Position numbers and translations under genes: made by a program
Shown: piece by piece, positions 1 to 10,067 of the stretch
How positions within the stretch are numbered: the stretch's first letter is position 1
Layout: each line of letters begins with the position of its first letter
Source: Paramoeba atlantica
Taxonomy: Eukaryota; Discosea
Length of the DNA: 64,000 nt
Assembly (NCBI GenBank): GCA_977017575.1
Contig: CDRNVI010000049.1
Location: 1 to 64,000 of the forward strand
Reading direction: 5' to 3'
The notes under the pieces: model-generated
Seen by the model: only the letters and a program-made list of their open reading frames with translations
Database searches by the model: none
What the model was told of the DNA's origin: nothing

Positions 1-2
1 CC

Positions 3-1163
3 CCCTCCCTTCAACACTACCTCGACTGGGCCCACCCCCCCACCACCCCCTCCCCCACCCCCTCCCTTCTTCTCCACGAGTGGCATCCACGAAATGCCCC
101 CCTCACCCCCACCGCGGTCCCCTACCACAGCGCACGGTTCCTTTGGTGGAGCTGCGCCACGTGCTCCGCGCCCTACCTCGCTCGGGTACGGCACCGCACG
201 CTTCTCCGCGGCCCCCACAGCCCCGCCTGCCCGCGCTGCGTTGCGGCCACCCACAGCCTGTGTCTCACCCACCCCACGCTCGCGGCCGAGTTCGCCGGGG
301 CCCTCCTGGACCCGCTGTCCGGGGATGCGGCGGGTGCGCTCGGGGTCGAGACCCTCACGGCGCTGGACATGGCGGTGGCGCGGTGGGGGTGTCACCGGTG
401 TGGGACACGGTGGTGGGCGGCGGTGGTGGAGCGCGCGGGGGCGGGGGGGATGGAGGGGGGGGAGGGTGGTGGTGGTGGTAGTGGGGAGGAAGAGCAAGGT
501 GGGGAACAAGGACGGGAAGGGGGGAAGGGGGGAGCAGAACAACCGATGGATTGCCCCACGTGTAGGGGGAGTGCCCCGAGGACGGGGTTGGTGGCGGGAC
601 GAGGGGTGGGGGGTGTGGGGGGGAAGAGAGAGGAACCGGCAAAGCTTGTGCCAGAGAAACCGTGTGAGAAGCCACAGCTGAGCGTTCCGGAAAGTGAGTT
701 GTGTTCGAACCCCATTTTTGCGAATAGCATGTTGCTGAATTACCCGTTTTTGTACCAAGAAATGGATGAAAAATATTATCGCCACGTATCATGGAATCGC
801 TTAGCGCGGATATCCATCTTCTCGCGCGAACTAGCTCGTTGGATATGTATTCGGTGCTCTAAGTCATACGCGTCGTCTCCATTCGAACGAATCTTTTCGT
901 CGAACAAGAGTGGTAGAATACCAACGCGAGAGGGTCAAAAAATACGAATGCGTGACCTTCCCATATGCTGCCCCAAATGTCGGTGGACCTCTGGATATGA
1001 TCCTCTTGAACCTGTTTTGGGTCAAGAACAGACGGAACCTAACACACCCGCACCGAACTTACATAAAGTCAGTTGTCGCAGTAAGCGTGTCCCGGGTAGG
1101 TCCAATCCTTCATTCTTCAGTAGACGGTCTTACCCTCGGTGGGTTGATGATGCTGTAAATTGA
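3..1163 (+). CDS. Treble-clef zinc (DUF4379-like) protein, 5' end outside window
   Basis: The frame is open from the first bases of the window to the TGA at 1161, so this is the C-terminal part (about 386 residues visible) of a longer protein. An ATG occurs at 369 but homology-like sequence begins upstream of it. Residues read from about base 75 follow the treble-clef zinc-ribbon pattern known as DUF4379: EWHPRNAPLTP, then WWSCATC, then a CPRC. Two degenerate further units are visible: WGCHRCGTRWW with a later CPTC (bases 390-560), and WICIRCSKSY with CCPKC (bases 830-980). A Gly/Glu low-complexity linker separates the second and third. The family is known for tandem zinc-binding units; its role is not established, so I give none. 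Base composition changes sharply inside the ORF: bases 1-680 are extremely C/G rich, the rest is like neighbouring genes. Strand and frame continuity are certain; function is not. Confidence 0.8.
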   Translation, partial: PSLQHYLDWAHPPTTPSPTPSLLLHEWHPRNAPLTPTAVPYHSARFLWWSCATCSAPYLARVRHRTLLRGPHSPACPRCVAATHSLCLTHPTLAAEFAGALLDPLSGDAAGALGVETLTALDMAVARWGCHRCGTRWWAAVVERAGAGGMEGGEGGGGGSGEEEQGGEQGREGGKGGAEQPMDCPTCRGSAPRTGLVAGRGVGGVGGKREEPAKLVPEKPCEKPQLSVPESELCSNPIFANSMLLNYPFLYQEMDEKYYRHVSWNRLARISIFSRELARWICIRCSKSYASSPFERIFSSNKSGRIPTREGQKIRMRDLPICCPKCRWTSGYDPLEPVLGQEQTEPNTPAPNLHKVSCRSKRVPGRSNPSFFSRRSYPRWVDDAVN

Positions 1164-1412
1164 CATGAGCAGCAGTAGGCAAGACGAAGGGTGGTCTCCG
1201 TGTGCTGTACTATACTACTGAAGAATGTACTCGTTAGGGGGGACCTTCGATGTGTAAGCATTGAAAGTTGTAGACTACGGATCTGCCTTCCTCTATTTCT
1301 TCCCTAGGTCTACGTATCCTTCTATGGGCCCGTATCCGTATAGTTCTATGTTACGAGTTTTTATTTTCATTGGAGTTATTTCTCTTTAATACCACCTCTT
1401 TTGTGACGGAAA

Positions 1413-1991
1413 ATGAATTCGAAACGATCTGGTAAACCGAAAGAGGATAGGCACAAGCTTGATAAGGAACTAAAGACTCTTCATTTCCAAGCTGCTAATT
1501 TAGATCGCAAGAACTGGAATAAAAAACAAAAGCGTGACCACGACTGGAAGCACTTTGAAAGTTTGGGAGGCGGTTCAAGGCCAAAACAACGGCAAGGATA
1601 CGTCGAGCACTTACGACGCACGCACAAAAGAAACCGGCTTGACCGCGAAGACGCAATATGCGAACGCCGTACAGGCCAATATGACCTTACAAGAGGAAGC
1701 GCCGTTCGCCGTCTTCGTCAAAAAGTCCAGAAGCGCCGTGTTAAAGTAATTAAGCGCCTTAGATACGAATCACATCATATGGGAAATCCGCATGTGATCT
1801 ACACGGCAGGACGATTAAACAAGAAGAGCCAGAACTTGGAACTTTCGTCACGGTTGCAAAGGCGTATTGGCAGAACTCAAAATCATCAAGATGTCATCTT
1901 AGACAAAGTTTGTCGGGACATGAAACGGGAAACTTTTTCTGGAAACTTTCTCTCTGGGAAACAAAGTTCTGTCTACAGAAAAAAAAGGTGA
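1413..1991 (+). CDS. Small very basic hypothetical protein
   Basis: 192 residues from an ATG at 1413. The protein is rich in Lys/Arg throughout (for example RRLRQKVQKRRVKVIKRLRY) with no membrane segment or signal peptide. Such composition is typical of nucleolar or ribosome-assembly factors, but I do not recognise the family and this is inference only. It lies 250 bases after the zinc protein and 336 bases before SCC3, same strand. The ORF is far longer than overlapping frames and its codon use resembles the neighbouring genes, which supports it as a real gene. Confidence 0.6.
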   Translation: MNSKRSGKPKEDRHKLDKELKTLHFQAANLDRKNWNKKQKRDHDWKHFESLGGGSRPKQRQGYVEHLRRTHKRNRLDREDAICERRTGQYDLTRGSAVRRLRQKVQKRRVKVIKRLRYESHHMGNPHVIYTAGRLNKKSQNLELSSRLQRRIGRTQNHQDVILDKVCRDMKRETFSGNFLSGKQSSVYRKKR

Positions 1992-2126
1992 CGTAGATAA
2001 AGAAGTTTCTGTCTATACCTCTTTATTCCGTACGTGTATACTCTGAGTTTGCTGCGAATACATTGAATTAGATGCCTTAGGAACATGCGTACATGTATAC
2101 TAATATGATATTAGTATTGTGATATT

Positions 2127-2156
2127 AGTATTGTGATATTATAATATCACAATACT
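2127..2156. repeat. 30-bp perfect AT-rich palindrome with direct repeats
   Basis: The SCC3 upstream gap (1992-2327) contains a 30-base perfect inverted repeat centred on TGATATTATAATATCA, preceded by two tandem copies of GATATTAGTATTGT at 2107-2134. It could form a hairpin in RNA or DNA. Nothing else in the gap is recognisable. Confidence 0.8.
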
Positions 2157-2327
2157 TTATGCAGGGAAATACACAATGTTGTATGCAGCGACGGTTTAAC
2201 TCGAGTTTTTTCAGAGTGTAACGGCTAAAGAAGGTCATAAAATAGTAATTTGTATTAAGATGGAGTACACTATTGCGAATATCGGACAGAAACAATTACT
2301 GCATTAGTGCTATAATACTTTATTATC

Positions 2328-5300
2328 ATGGCTAAAAAGATACGTAAGGTTGGACAGCGCAAGTCCAATTCGTGGAGTCCTGCTACGCCAAATGCCAGTA
2401 CAAATAAAAGCGTTAAAAAAGCGCAACACAAAACTACGGCAGAAAAGAAAAATCAGCGTACTCGACGATCCGAAAGTGTGACCAGCAACGAAAAACATAT
2501 AATTCAGGAACCAGAAATGGGATATGATGTGTCACCAACACCAATATCCTTGATAGAGGTACTAAACTCTTCTGCCAATGTCACGATCATTGCGACCGAG
2601 CTGTTTAACCTTTTAATCAACCCTGAGACACCGCAAGGGGAATCTCAAAAGCGTCGGCGCTCAAAAAGCAATGACATTGGCCCATCACAATCGAAGACCT
2701 CATCTTTGGATAAAGTACTCGCAGCACTAGTGAATCTTCTGTGTCGTGCCTGCGGGTCAACAGTTGAACTGGAGCTATGGCAAGTGCAACAGGACGATAT
2801 TCAATCTACTTTGGAAGAAGTCTTTTTGCGTATTGATCCCACTGCAGAAGCGTACCTCTTAGTCAACAAAGATTCAAAGTACAAAAACATTCGCAAAAAT
2901 TTCTCGCCTTTTTGGCGTATTTTGGTAGAACGGAGTACCGAATATCACAAACTTGTCCAACTGCTCGACCGTTTGAGTCCCTGGATCATATCCATGAGTG
3001 ATAGTAAGAGTCGAGCGTTCCGGCATACTGCGACATTGTGTGCTTATTCAATTATTTCTGGATTGAGCAGTGTGCTGCGCGAAGCAGAGGAGTCGTTGTT
3101 GACAAGTCGGCGACCGGCAGATGTGAGGACTACTATGCAGGAAATTACACGAATAATTCTTGAGCTATTTCGAGATGTTTTTACGATGCGGGTACGCGAC
3201 TTGTTCGTGGAGCTACGTATTGCTTCCATACGTTCTCTTCAAGACTGGATGTGTGAGTTTCCTTCACAATATGTCAAGCCTGAATACGCCAAAAATTTGG
3301 GGTTTTTGCTTCATGATCGCAAACCTGAAGTACGCAACGCTTCATTAGAGGCATTAATCAGCGTGTATTCCATGGATACAGAAAGCATCACGCCGATGGA
3401 TAGATTTACCGAAAGATTTCGAGAGCGTTTCGCCGAAATGACTCGAGACGTTGACCCAAATTGTGTCGAAGCGGCCCTTCGTCTGTGTTCACTGGTGCTA
3501 AAATGCGATCACAAGCAGAATCGACTTGACGAAGACGGGACATATGATCGCGAAAGCTTGAATCAGATGTTGTCGACGTGCTTTGCTGAGACCGATAAAG
3601 TGAGAGGTTCCGCCGGTACGTTTTTGCGGCAAGTGCTTCGAATCAATACTTCAGGTTATCCTATCTTGGAAAGGGAACAGAAACAAGTGGATATGCTTTT
3701 GGGATTTGTTACTGAGGCAAGAGACGACAAAGGAATAACCAATGCCGCCAGTTACGTAGTAGATGCTCTATGGAACGTTGCTAGTAGTGAGCATTTGAGC
3801 CAGAAGCGCAAAGCAAAGGAGGAGCAAGGTTCTGTCACTGCTTCGGCCGCCGTTTTGCAAGTTGCACAAAGTTCTTCTGCCGAAACACCAATAGCACGTA
3901 GCGCTGTAGAATTGTTGGCCGCTACAATGGAGAAGCTGAACGGCAGATTAATTTTAGTACGTGATCGGAAACCGACACTGTCAAAGCATGAAAGAGTGGG
4001 CCAGAAGTCCTCCTCAGATATGTGGCTTACACTCAGCGTGTCATGCACAACAGTGGTCCTCCATGGTATTGATTTCCATAAATCCGAAACATCGATGCTT
4101 ATAGCTACTTCCAGATTGTTGAAAGCAATGAATATGCAGGCGTGGGAAATGCAACATATGGAAAAGCGGTTCAAGTCGGTAATCGAGTTCTTTTCTAACA
4201 CAATCATGAATACGACGGACGTAGTGTTGCAGAGTACCGTAATTCAACTATTTCACGAAATTAAGGACTCCACAGCAACTTCCTCTTTAGTAAATATGGA
4301 GAATATATTGAAAAAAATATCACGTTCTGCTGTACGAGAAATGAGTGAGCTTACGAGTGACGAATCGACTGATAAGAAACTGGTGTTATGGAATCGAGCC
4401 AATGCTTTGTGTGATATTGATAGTATGGAGGGCCTATTACCGTATGCTCAGAAATGGTTAAACGCTGCCAATAAAGATGATCATGAGGAATCGAAACCTA
4501 TTCCACTGGATCAAGATTTGTCACGATCGATCACTCTTTCTCTTGAATTAGAAGATAACAATGCTATTCAATCCGCTTGTACAAAACACTATGTGCCCTT
4601 AATTGGGCTTAACGATATTGCGCTTCTAGAATGTGTCACAAGCTGTGCGTATAAGTGTGTAATGTGGCACCTTTCGAAGGGAAACCAGGACACATGCAAT
4701 GCAACGGAGATCTGTAAAAGCCTTGTTTATCTGATGAGCAGGTTAGAATCACAGAACTCTGCGTCAGCATCCTTTCTAACGGTACATATTTTGGCCTACT
4801 TATCGGATTTAGCTTTGATCCCGCGATCCACAATTTCCGATATCGTGAGGTCCGCGATCCGCAAAATGTTTTCTCTCGTTTGCGCAATTTTAGGAGAAAT
4901 GTACAACGAAAAGAAGAAACGTATTGCTGAACTATTGAGCGTGAAGGTATCTCAAGAAGTTTTGAAAGGAATGGATGATCACGCAGCTGAAATCACGGAT
5001 CTCCACGAGGAACAACTCCGTATCGAGTACGAATTATATTGTCTTACGGCAGCTATGTACCGGCTTGTTAATTTTGGTGTCCTAGGTTTCGAGGATACTA
5101 CAATGATTTTGCAACATTGGACCAAGGTTCCTTGCAAAACTTCTACTGATATCATGAAGGACTTGTTTCGCGCGGCTCGAGCGAACGCTGGTCAGCGACC
5201 TGGGGTGAAACCTTATGAGCTAGAACTCGGAATTGTACTGCAAGGGTTTCAAAGTGCTGTTAGTCAAGGTGAATCTCCATTCGCAGTAGATGCGTTTCAA

Positions 5301-6107
5301 AGCCTTTGCTCTAAGCTGTCGCAAACCCACTTTATGCCGCATTTAGATAAATATTATTCCGTAGTACCAAATCTAATTCAGGAAGTTGTAAAACTCGTGA
5401 GGGAATCACCCGAGACCAAAGGTCTCCTAATGCTAGGCGTATCATCTTTTATTTCTCGTTTGCGAATACAGGATGCGACGCACTTTTTGAAAGTCATAAA
5501 TCCAGGCAACTTTATGAGCGTTGCTCCAGCATACAAAGCTGTCTTTTTGGGGGCACTGCGTCGTGTTGCTCATCAAGGTCCGAGAGATCAAGCGAGCGAA
5601 GGACAGGTCGATCGAGAACATGACGATGAGGGCGAAGATTTCCTGGCCAATGAAATTATACTTCCAGAACGTGACGCAAAAACTTCTGAGGAAATTACGT
5701 ATGGGCGACAGGTACAAGTTACACCAGCACGCAGTAAGCCCAAAATTGGAAAACGAAATAACCGCAAAATACAGAGAACGCCGAACGCCCATATTACCGA
5801 AACAGGATGGCGGTCGCGAGATCGAAATCATCTCAAAGGTCAAGATGAACCAGCACTCACGTTTACTTCAACTCCTGTCGAACTACAAGAGGCTTCTCCT
5901 AGTTTCGGGTATGAAACTGGATTCACTGAAAATAATCTAATCAATACAGTTGCCAAACCCGTTATTGCGCTGGAATCTACACACTCAAAGGGCCTGCATG
6001 AACTTGATAATGCCACCGAAACTAACACTCCGAATCAAACGACAGAAACAGTGCCTATGGAAGAGAGTTCCGAACTTTTTGTAGAATCTCAACTATGGGC
6101 CGATTAA
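2328..6107 (+). CDS. SCC3: Cohesin subunit SA / SCC3 (STAG family)
   Basis: 1259 residues from ATG 2328, the usual length for this family (about 1100-1300). STAG/Scc3 binds the kleisin of the cohesin ring and is needed for sister-chromatid cohesion and chromatin loading, in the nucleus. The N-terminal 60 residues are basic and disordered (many Lys, Ser). The stromalin conservative domain is recognisable at about residues 285-375: VRDLFVELRIASIRSLQDWM, then GFLLHDRKPEVRNASLEAL (family: [21 protein letters not shown]) and RFTERFRERFAEMT. The rest is alpha-helical HEAT-like repeat, and the C-terminal 200 residues are acidic/low complexity. No introns are seen. The family call rests on the SCD and overall architecture; it is strong. 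Confidence 0.88.
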   Translation: MAKKIRKVGQRKSNSWSPATPNASTNKSVKKAQHKTTAEKKNQRTRRSESVTSNEKHIIQEPEMGYDVSPTPISLIEVLNSSANVTIIATELFNLLINPETPQGESQKRRRSKSNDIGPSQSKTSSLDKVLAALVNLLCRACGSTVELELWQVQQDDIQSTLEEVFLRIDPTAEAYLLVNKDSKYKNIRKNFSPFWRILVERSTEYHKLVQLLDRLSPWIISMSDSKSRAFRHTATLCAYSIISGLSSVLREAEESLLTSRRPADVRTTMQEITRIILELFRDVFTMRVRDLFVELRIASIRSLQDWMCEFPSQYVKPEYAKNLGFLLHDRKPEVRNASLEALISVYSMDTESITPMDRFTERFRERFAEMTRDVDPNCVEAALRLCSLVLKCDHKQNRLDEDGTYDRESLNQMLSTCFAETDKVRGSAGTFLRQVLRINTSGYPILEREQKQVDMLLGFVTEARDDKGITNAASYVVDALWNVASSEHLSQKRKAKEEQGSVTASAAVLQVAQSSSAETPIARSAVELLAATMEKLNGRLILVRDRKPTLSKHERVGQKSSSDMWLTLSVSCTTVVLHGIDFHKSETSMLIATSRLLKAMNMQAWEMQHMEKRFKSVIEFFSNTIMNTTDVVLQSTVIQLFHEIKDSTATSSLVNMENILKKISRSAVREMSELTSDESTDKKLVLWNRANALCDIDSMEGLLPYAQKWLNAANKDDHEESKPIPLDQDLSRSITLSLELEDNNAIQSACTKHYVPLIGLNDIALLECVTSCAYKCVMWHLSKGNQDTCNATEICKSLVYLMSRLESQNSASASFLTVHILAYLSDLALIPRSTISDIVRSAIRKMFSLVCAILGEMYNEKKKRIAELLSVKVSQEVLKGMDDHAAEITDLHEEQLRIEYELYCLTAAMYRLVNFGVLGFEDTTMILQHWTKVPCKTSTDIMKDLFRAARANAGQRPGVKPYELELGIVLQGFQSAVSQGESPFAVDAFQSLCSKLSQTHFMPHLDKYYSVVPNLIQEVVKLVRESPETKGLLMLGVSSFISRLRIQDATHFLKVINPGNFMSVAPAYKAVFLGALRRVAHQGPRDQASEGQVDREHDDEGEDFLANEIILPERDAKTSEEITYGRQVQVTPARSKPKIGKRNNRKIQRTPNAHITETGWRSRDRNHLKGQDEPALTFTSTPVELQEASPSFGYETGFTENNLINTVAKPVIALESTHSKGLHELDNATETNTPNQTTETVPMEESSELFVESQLWAD

Positions 6108-6631
6108 GGCGAAAGCGGGATACGTACGCAAAATTGAGCTTTAAGTTCACCAAGCAATAAAAAGTACATGTAAATGTATTGATTTTTGACCTACATGAAA
6201 AATTGGAACGGTATTTACTGACTGACTAGTGAGATTTATGAAATAATTTATGTGTTCGGCTTGAATTTATTTTATTCATAGGTTTTTTAATTATGTCACC
6301 TTTTGAATCACACGATCAATTTGCGGTGTACAGGATTCCCACAGAAACTTGTAGTATACAAGCTTGTAAAATAGTTGTGGTTGAAAAGCAAGATTTTATA
6401 CGGTTGTGTAGTCAGATGAACGGACAATTACGTTCACTGGGAGCTGGCCATAAATGAGTGTGCCGAAAGAAGAATATAAGAAAACTTATTAAAGCAGTGA
6501 TGTACGTATTATATGTGCATGACACATATGGTACTGCATGATGCTATAAATTATAGTGTCGCATCGAATAATACGATTCAGCATATTGTGTTATTCTTTT
6601 TAGAACTTTCCTTGAACTATACATCTTGAGT
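6108..6631. other. Intergenic, AT-rich
   Basis: 524 bases with no supported gene. Just before the next ATG there is a pyrimidine tract ending in AG (TTATTCTTTTTAG, 6591-6603), which looks like a splice or trans-splice acceptor 28 bases upstream of NAA20. Confidence 0.4.
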
Positions 6632-7180
6632 ATGACTGCCTACGACCGTTTCTCTCTGCTGGACTTGTTTAGTCTAGGACTAACGAACATTGATCGTTTG
6701 ACTGAAACGTATTCCGTCGGATTCTACGGGCTATATTTGACACAATGGCCAGAGTGTTCTATAATTGCTCGTCATTCAACCTCGGGCCAAAACATGGGTT
6801 ACGTCATAGGAAAGGTTGAAGGAGAAGGAGAAGATTGGCATGGTCACGTTTCTGCAGTTACGGTAGCTTCACCATTTCGAAGACAAGGTTTGGCACGACT
6901 TTTGATGTGTTATATCGAAGCGGTTTCAGACAAACTTCACAAGGGGTACTTTGTAGATCTTTTTGTACGAAAATCGAATAATACAGCTCAAATCATGTAT
7001 GAAAAGCTAGGATACATAGTTTATCGGCGAGTCTTAAAATATTACCAAGGCTCTAAAGAGATTTCTGATGAGGATGCGTTGGACATGAGAAAACCAATGA
7101 CAGCCAACACTTCTAGGAAGAAATCTGCTGTTATTCCGTTAAAGCATCCAATCTTGCCTCACCAGCTTGAGTGGCAATAA
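6632..7180 (+). CDS. NAA20: NatB catalytic subunit, N-alpha-acetyltransferase 20
   Basis: 182 residues from ATG 6632, close to the 170-180 residues of NAA20/NAT3. The enzyme transfers acetyl from acetyl-CoA to the N-terminal Met of nascent chains starting Met-Asp/Glu/Asn/Gln, on the ribosome, with the NAA25 partner. Visible family features: FSLLDLFSLGLTNIDRLTET near the N terminus; GYVIGKVEG; the GNAT motif A with HVSAVTVASPFRRQGLARLL (RRQGLA is the acetyl-CoA pyrophosphate loop); and FVRKSNNTAQIMYEKLGY. The C-terminal tail is longer and basic. NAA25 is not in the window. Confidence 0.93.
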   Translation: MTAYDRFSLLDLFSLGLTNIDRLTETYSVGFYGLYLTQWPECSIIARHSTSGQNMGYVIGKVEGEGEDWHGHVSAVTVASPFRRQGLARLLMCYIEAVSDKLHKGYFVDLFVRKSNNTAQIMYEKLGYIVYRRVLKYYQGSKEISDEDALDMRKPMTANTSRKKSAVIPLKHPILPHQLEWQ

Positions 7181-7806
7181 TCTTTCAATGCAAGACAATG
7201 ATTATGTAGTACGCGAAACTGAGCTGCGGGCGTCAACTTAGAGGCATACTTCGCAAAGGAAAATGTACCGCCCATTGAGTTTTGTACATTATCGTTTTTT
7301 TTTGTTAGCATTTTTTCTGAATGTCATCTCAAGCTCCACCCTGCAAAATGCTCCCGATGTTTTCTACAGTACGTTGCGTCCTTTCACGCCGCTGAAAAAA
7401 AATTCCTATGTTTCCTCAAGAGTGTGCGGCTTGAGGTGACATTAAACAAGTGCACAAAAATAATAATAACCTTTTGTCTCTTTGCTTTACATTCCACCAA
7501 TTTCTGTTTTTGTTCGACTGGTACCGACGCTGGGTACGATAGCTCGGCGAAGGTTTTTGTTTCATAAAATTATTGGACATTGTTCTTACTAGTAAGCATG
7601 TTTTTGTCTTCCAAGCACTACGTCTACATCTCTAACGAACGTTTTGCCACGGTTTGCGTAGAACGCCGTGAAATTTCTTGTGCTCAGGGCGTGCCCATGA
7701 GCTAGGTTGACTAATGTGTGCGAGAGACTGTATTTTATGGCTCGGAGGCACAAAGCCATTGCTCAAACCGTGAGATGCAAAAGTGGACATTCACAAACCG
7801 TGTACG

Positions 7807-8085
7807 TTACGAAGAGGGCGGTGGGAGGTCAGCCTTCTGACCTGGCTTGAGCACTGCAAGCAGTGTTCCGACTCCCATTGTGAGCTGCGCCACGATTAAA
7901 TTATTGCTTAACGCAATGGGCAGCAAAAAAGGTAGCAATGCAAAAAAAAGTATGGTGTATAAAATAGATTCCAATTTACCTGTACGTTGCAATATGGCTC
8001 TGATAAGGGTGTAAAACATTTTCATAATGTTTGCTACAATGGGAATAATTGTGGTAAATGCTCCACAACGTTTTGTATTTGTCAT
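7807..8085 (-). CDS. Possible small two-helix membrane protein
   Basis: 92 residues from an ATG whose 5' end is at 8085. Two hydrophobic segments are visible (ILYTILFFALLPFLLPIAL and LIVAQLTMGVGTLLAVL), with a short Lys/Pro-rich tail. It fills the 1.1-kb gap between NAA20 and DNPEP. It would be the only likely host protein gene on the - strand in this window, which counts against it in what looks like a one-strand array. Family not recognised. The remaining gap sequence (7181-7806, 8086-8309) shows nothing else. Confidence 0.3.
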   Translation of the reverse strand: MTNTKRCGAFTTIIPIVANIMKMFYTLIRAILQRTGKLESILYTILFFALLPFLLPIALSNNLIVAQLTMGVGTLLAVLKPGQKADLPPPSS

Positions 8086-8309
8086 CCGCAACGGTAATTA
8101 AATTATTTATGAATGTTGATTATTACTAAACATTTTCGAAGGGGGATACAAAAACGTATCGTATTGTCTGTTTAACCGCATACAATGTAGTACAACTACG
8201 GTGAATCACTTCCGCTTTAAAATTTCTTTTTGTACACCATGTAGCTTAGGAAAACGTTCTCGTACATTGTATATTACCATTCTGTGTTTATTAGCATTCA
8301 GCTTTGTCA

Positions 8310-9731
8310 ATGTCTAGTAGTCTTCTCCAGAAAGAAGCTTTGCGCAATGCTTCGACCATAGCAAATGATCTACGTTCATTTTTGCACCGCGCCGTCACCC
8401 CGTTTCACGTGATTAAAATCGTAGCAGAGATGCTGCGAGAGGCGGGGTTTTGTACAATGCAGAGTACTGGTACAAATACCTTATGTGCCTCTAATGTTTT
8501 TATGACAAAGAACGATTCAGCCTTGATTGCAGTTGCACGCAGTGGAAAATACAATCCTAGAAATGGGGCGACTATTGTTGCAGCCCACACAGATTCTCCT
8601 AATTTGATGCTTAAGCCTAAGAGTATAATTTCAAATCAATCCTATGAATCTGTCGCTGTGCAGTGTTACGGTGGAGGCCTGTGGCACACCTGGTTTGATC
8701 GAGACTTGAGTATCGCGGGACGAATGGTTTTGGAAAACCCAGAGACCCAAGAATCGAAGTCACGGGTTTTATCTACACATTTGGTTGATTTACGTCGTCC
8801 AGTCTTGCACATTCCGAATCTTGCTATTCACTTGCAGAGCTCAGAGGAACGTGAAGCCTTTCGCTTCAACAAAGAAAAACATATTCGTCCAGTCCTATGC
8901 ACTGCTCTTTCCAAAGAAATCAGCGGTACAGAGCTACCCCAGGGAGGAAAACATGATTCAGGGCTGCTACAGGAACTTTTGGGGCAATGCGACAAGATTT
9001 CTGAAAATGTTGCTGTGTTGGATGCTGATCTTATGGCATATGACACTGCTGCCCCAGGACTTATTGGGCTGTATGGCGAGTTTCTTCGCTCAGCACGCTT
9101 AGATAATCTTGTCAGTTGTTACTGCGCGGTAAAGGCTCTTATTGACTCGTTGGATACAATCGAACAAGAGAATATGGCTCGTATTGTTGTTTTGTATGAC
9201 CACGAAGAAGTAGGCTCTGCATCGCTCAGTGGAGCTCACGGAACGCTTCTTCAGGAAATTATACCATACCTAACGCATTCCAACGTTTCCAGCGAGTGCA
9301 TTATAAACAGGGATGATTTCTTAAAAAGATCTTTTTGTATTTCTGCAGATGGTGCCCACGGACTTCATCCGAATTATCCGGATAAGCACAATGCAGAACA
9401 CAGTCCTTATTTGCAGGGAGGACCTGTATTAAAGCACAATTGCAATATGCGTTATGCAACGGATGCCTGCGGTGCATCTGTAGCACGACTGATCGCTAAA
9501 AGCGCAGAGGTTCCCCTACAAGATTTTGTTGTGCGCAACGATAGTTCATGTGGTAGCACAATTGGACCTATCCTGTCTTCGCAAACAGGAATACGCACGG
9601 TGGATATTGGAGTTCCTATGTGGGCGATGCACAGTATTCGTGAAACGTGTGGTATTATGGACGTGTTTTACTTGCATAAATTACTAGTAGCGTTCTTTTC
9701 AGAGTATGGCACTATATCCTGGACGTCGTGA
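8310..9731 (+). CDS. DNPEP: Aspartyl aminopeptidase, peptidase family M18
   Basis: 473 residues from ATG 8310 (a TTG six bases earlier is in frame but not a likely start). M18 enzymes remove N-terminal Asp/Glu from peptides using two metal ions, usually in the cytosol or vacuole. The metal and catalytic motifs are all present in order: AAHTDSPNL (His ligand and adjacent Asp), YGGGLWHTWFDRDLSIAGR, SARLDNL (bridging Asp), YDHEEVGS (catalytic and metal Glu), SADGAHGLHPNYPDKH (Asp ligand), and PMWAMHSIRE (C-terminal His ligand). Length matches the human and yeast enzymes. Looks intact and functional. Confidence 0.96.
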   Translation: MSSSLLQKEALRNASTIANDLRSFLHRAVTPFHVIKIVAEMLREAGFCTMQSTGTNTLCASNVFMTKNDSALIAVARSGKYNPRNGATIVAAHTDSPNLMLKPKSIISNQSYESVAVQCYGGGLWHTWFDRDLSIAGRMVLENPETQESKSRVLSTHLVDLRRPVLHIPNLAIHLQSSEEREAFRFNKEKHIRPVLCTALSKEISGTELPQGGKHDSGLLQELLGQCDKISENVAVLDADLMAYDTAAPGLIGLYGEFLRSARLDNLVSCYCAVKALIDSLDTIEQENMARIVVLYDHEEVGSASLSGAHGTLLQEIIPYLTHSNVSSECIINRDDFLKRSFCISADGAHGLHPNYPDKHNAEHSPYLQGGPVLKHNCNMRYATDACGASVARLIAKSAEVPLQDFVVRNDSSCGSTIGPILSSQTGIRTVDIGVPMWAMHSIRETCGIMDVFYLHKLLVAFFSEYGTISWTS

Positions 9732-10067
9732 CCCAACGGTTCAGGGTATACACACTATTAAAAATAGCCAACGTTACTTTAAATCCAGTTCTGTAAAACT
9801 ACAGATGGTAAATGAAGTGAACATGCGGCACATATTGGCTTCCATGGAGTCAAAAACTTACTACTACGATAAATTAGGTCAGACAAAATAAGGCAAATTA
9901 CCTTCAAATCAAAGCTAGACTAGCTTATTATACATGAGCACTAGCCTAGTACCACTGTATTTTCTTGATTACGAATTACTTCACTGGAATTCTATAGGAA
10001 TTTACATGACAGACACAAAGACGTGCACTCATCCTTAGGTTTCTCCCTACGATATTAAAAAGGCTTC
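9732..10067. other. Intergenic
   Basis: 336 bases between DNPEP and the dehydrogenase. A 61-codon open frame overlaps the DNPEP end and is not supported. A CATCCTTAG acceptor-like site lies 30 bases before the next ATG. Confidence 0.3.

Noticed and set aside
94-681. Alternative + strand ORF of 195 codons over the GC-rich start
   Set aside because: It overlaps the zinc-motif frame (open from base 3). Only the latter gives ordered EWHP, WWxC and CPxC motifs; GC-rich DNA keeps other frames open by chance.
700-725. GTTCGAACCCC followed by TTTTT, as in a tRNA B-box and terminator
   Set aside because: No A-box or cloverleaf can be built upstream, and it lies inside the open zinc-protein frame.
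355-792. - strand Pro/His-rich ORFs at 355-792
   Set aside because: Mirror images of the Gly/Glu-rich low-complexity part of the + strand gene.
3752-5940. Long antisense and alternate-frame ORFs inside SCC3
   Set aside because: They lie wholly inside a recognised gene and show no protein features.
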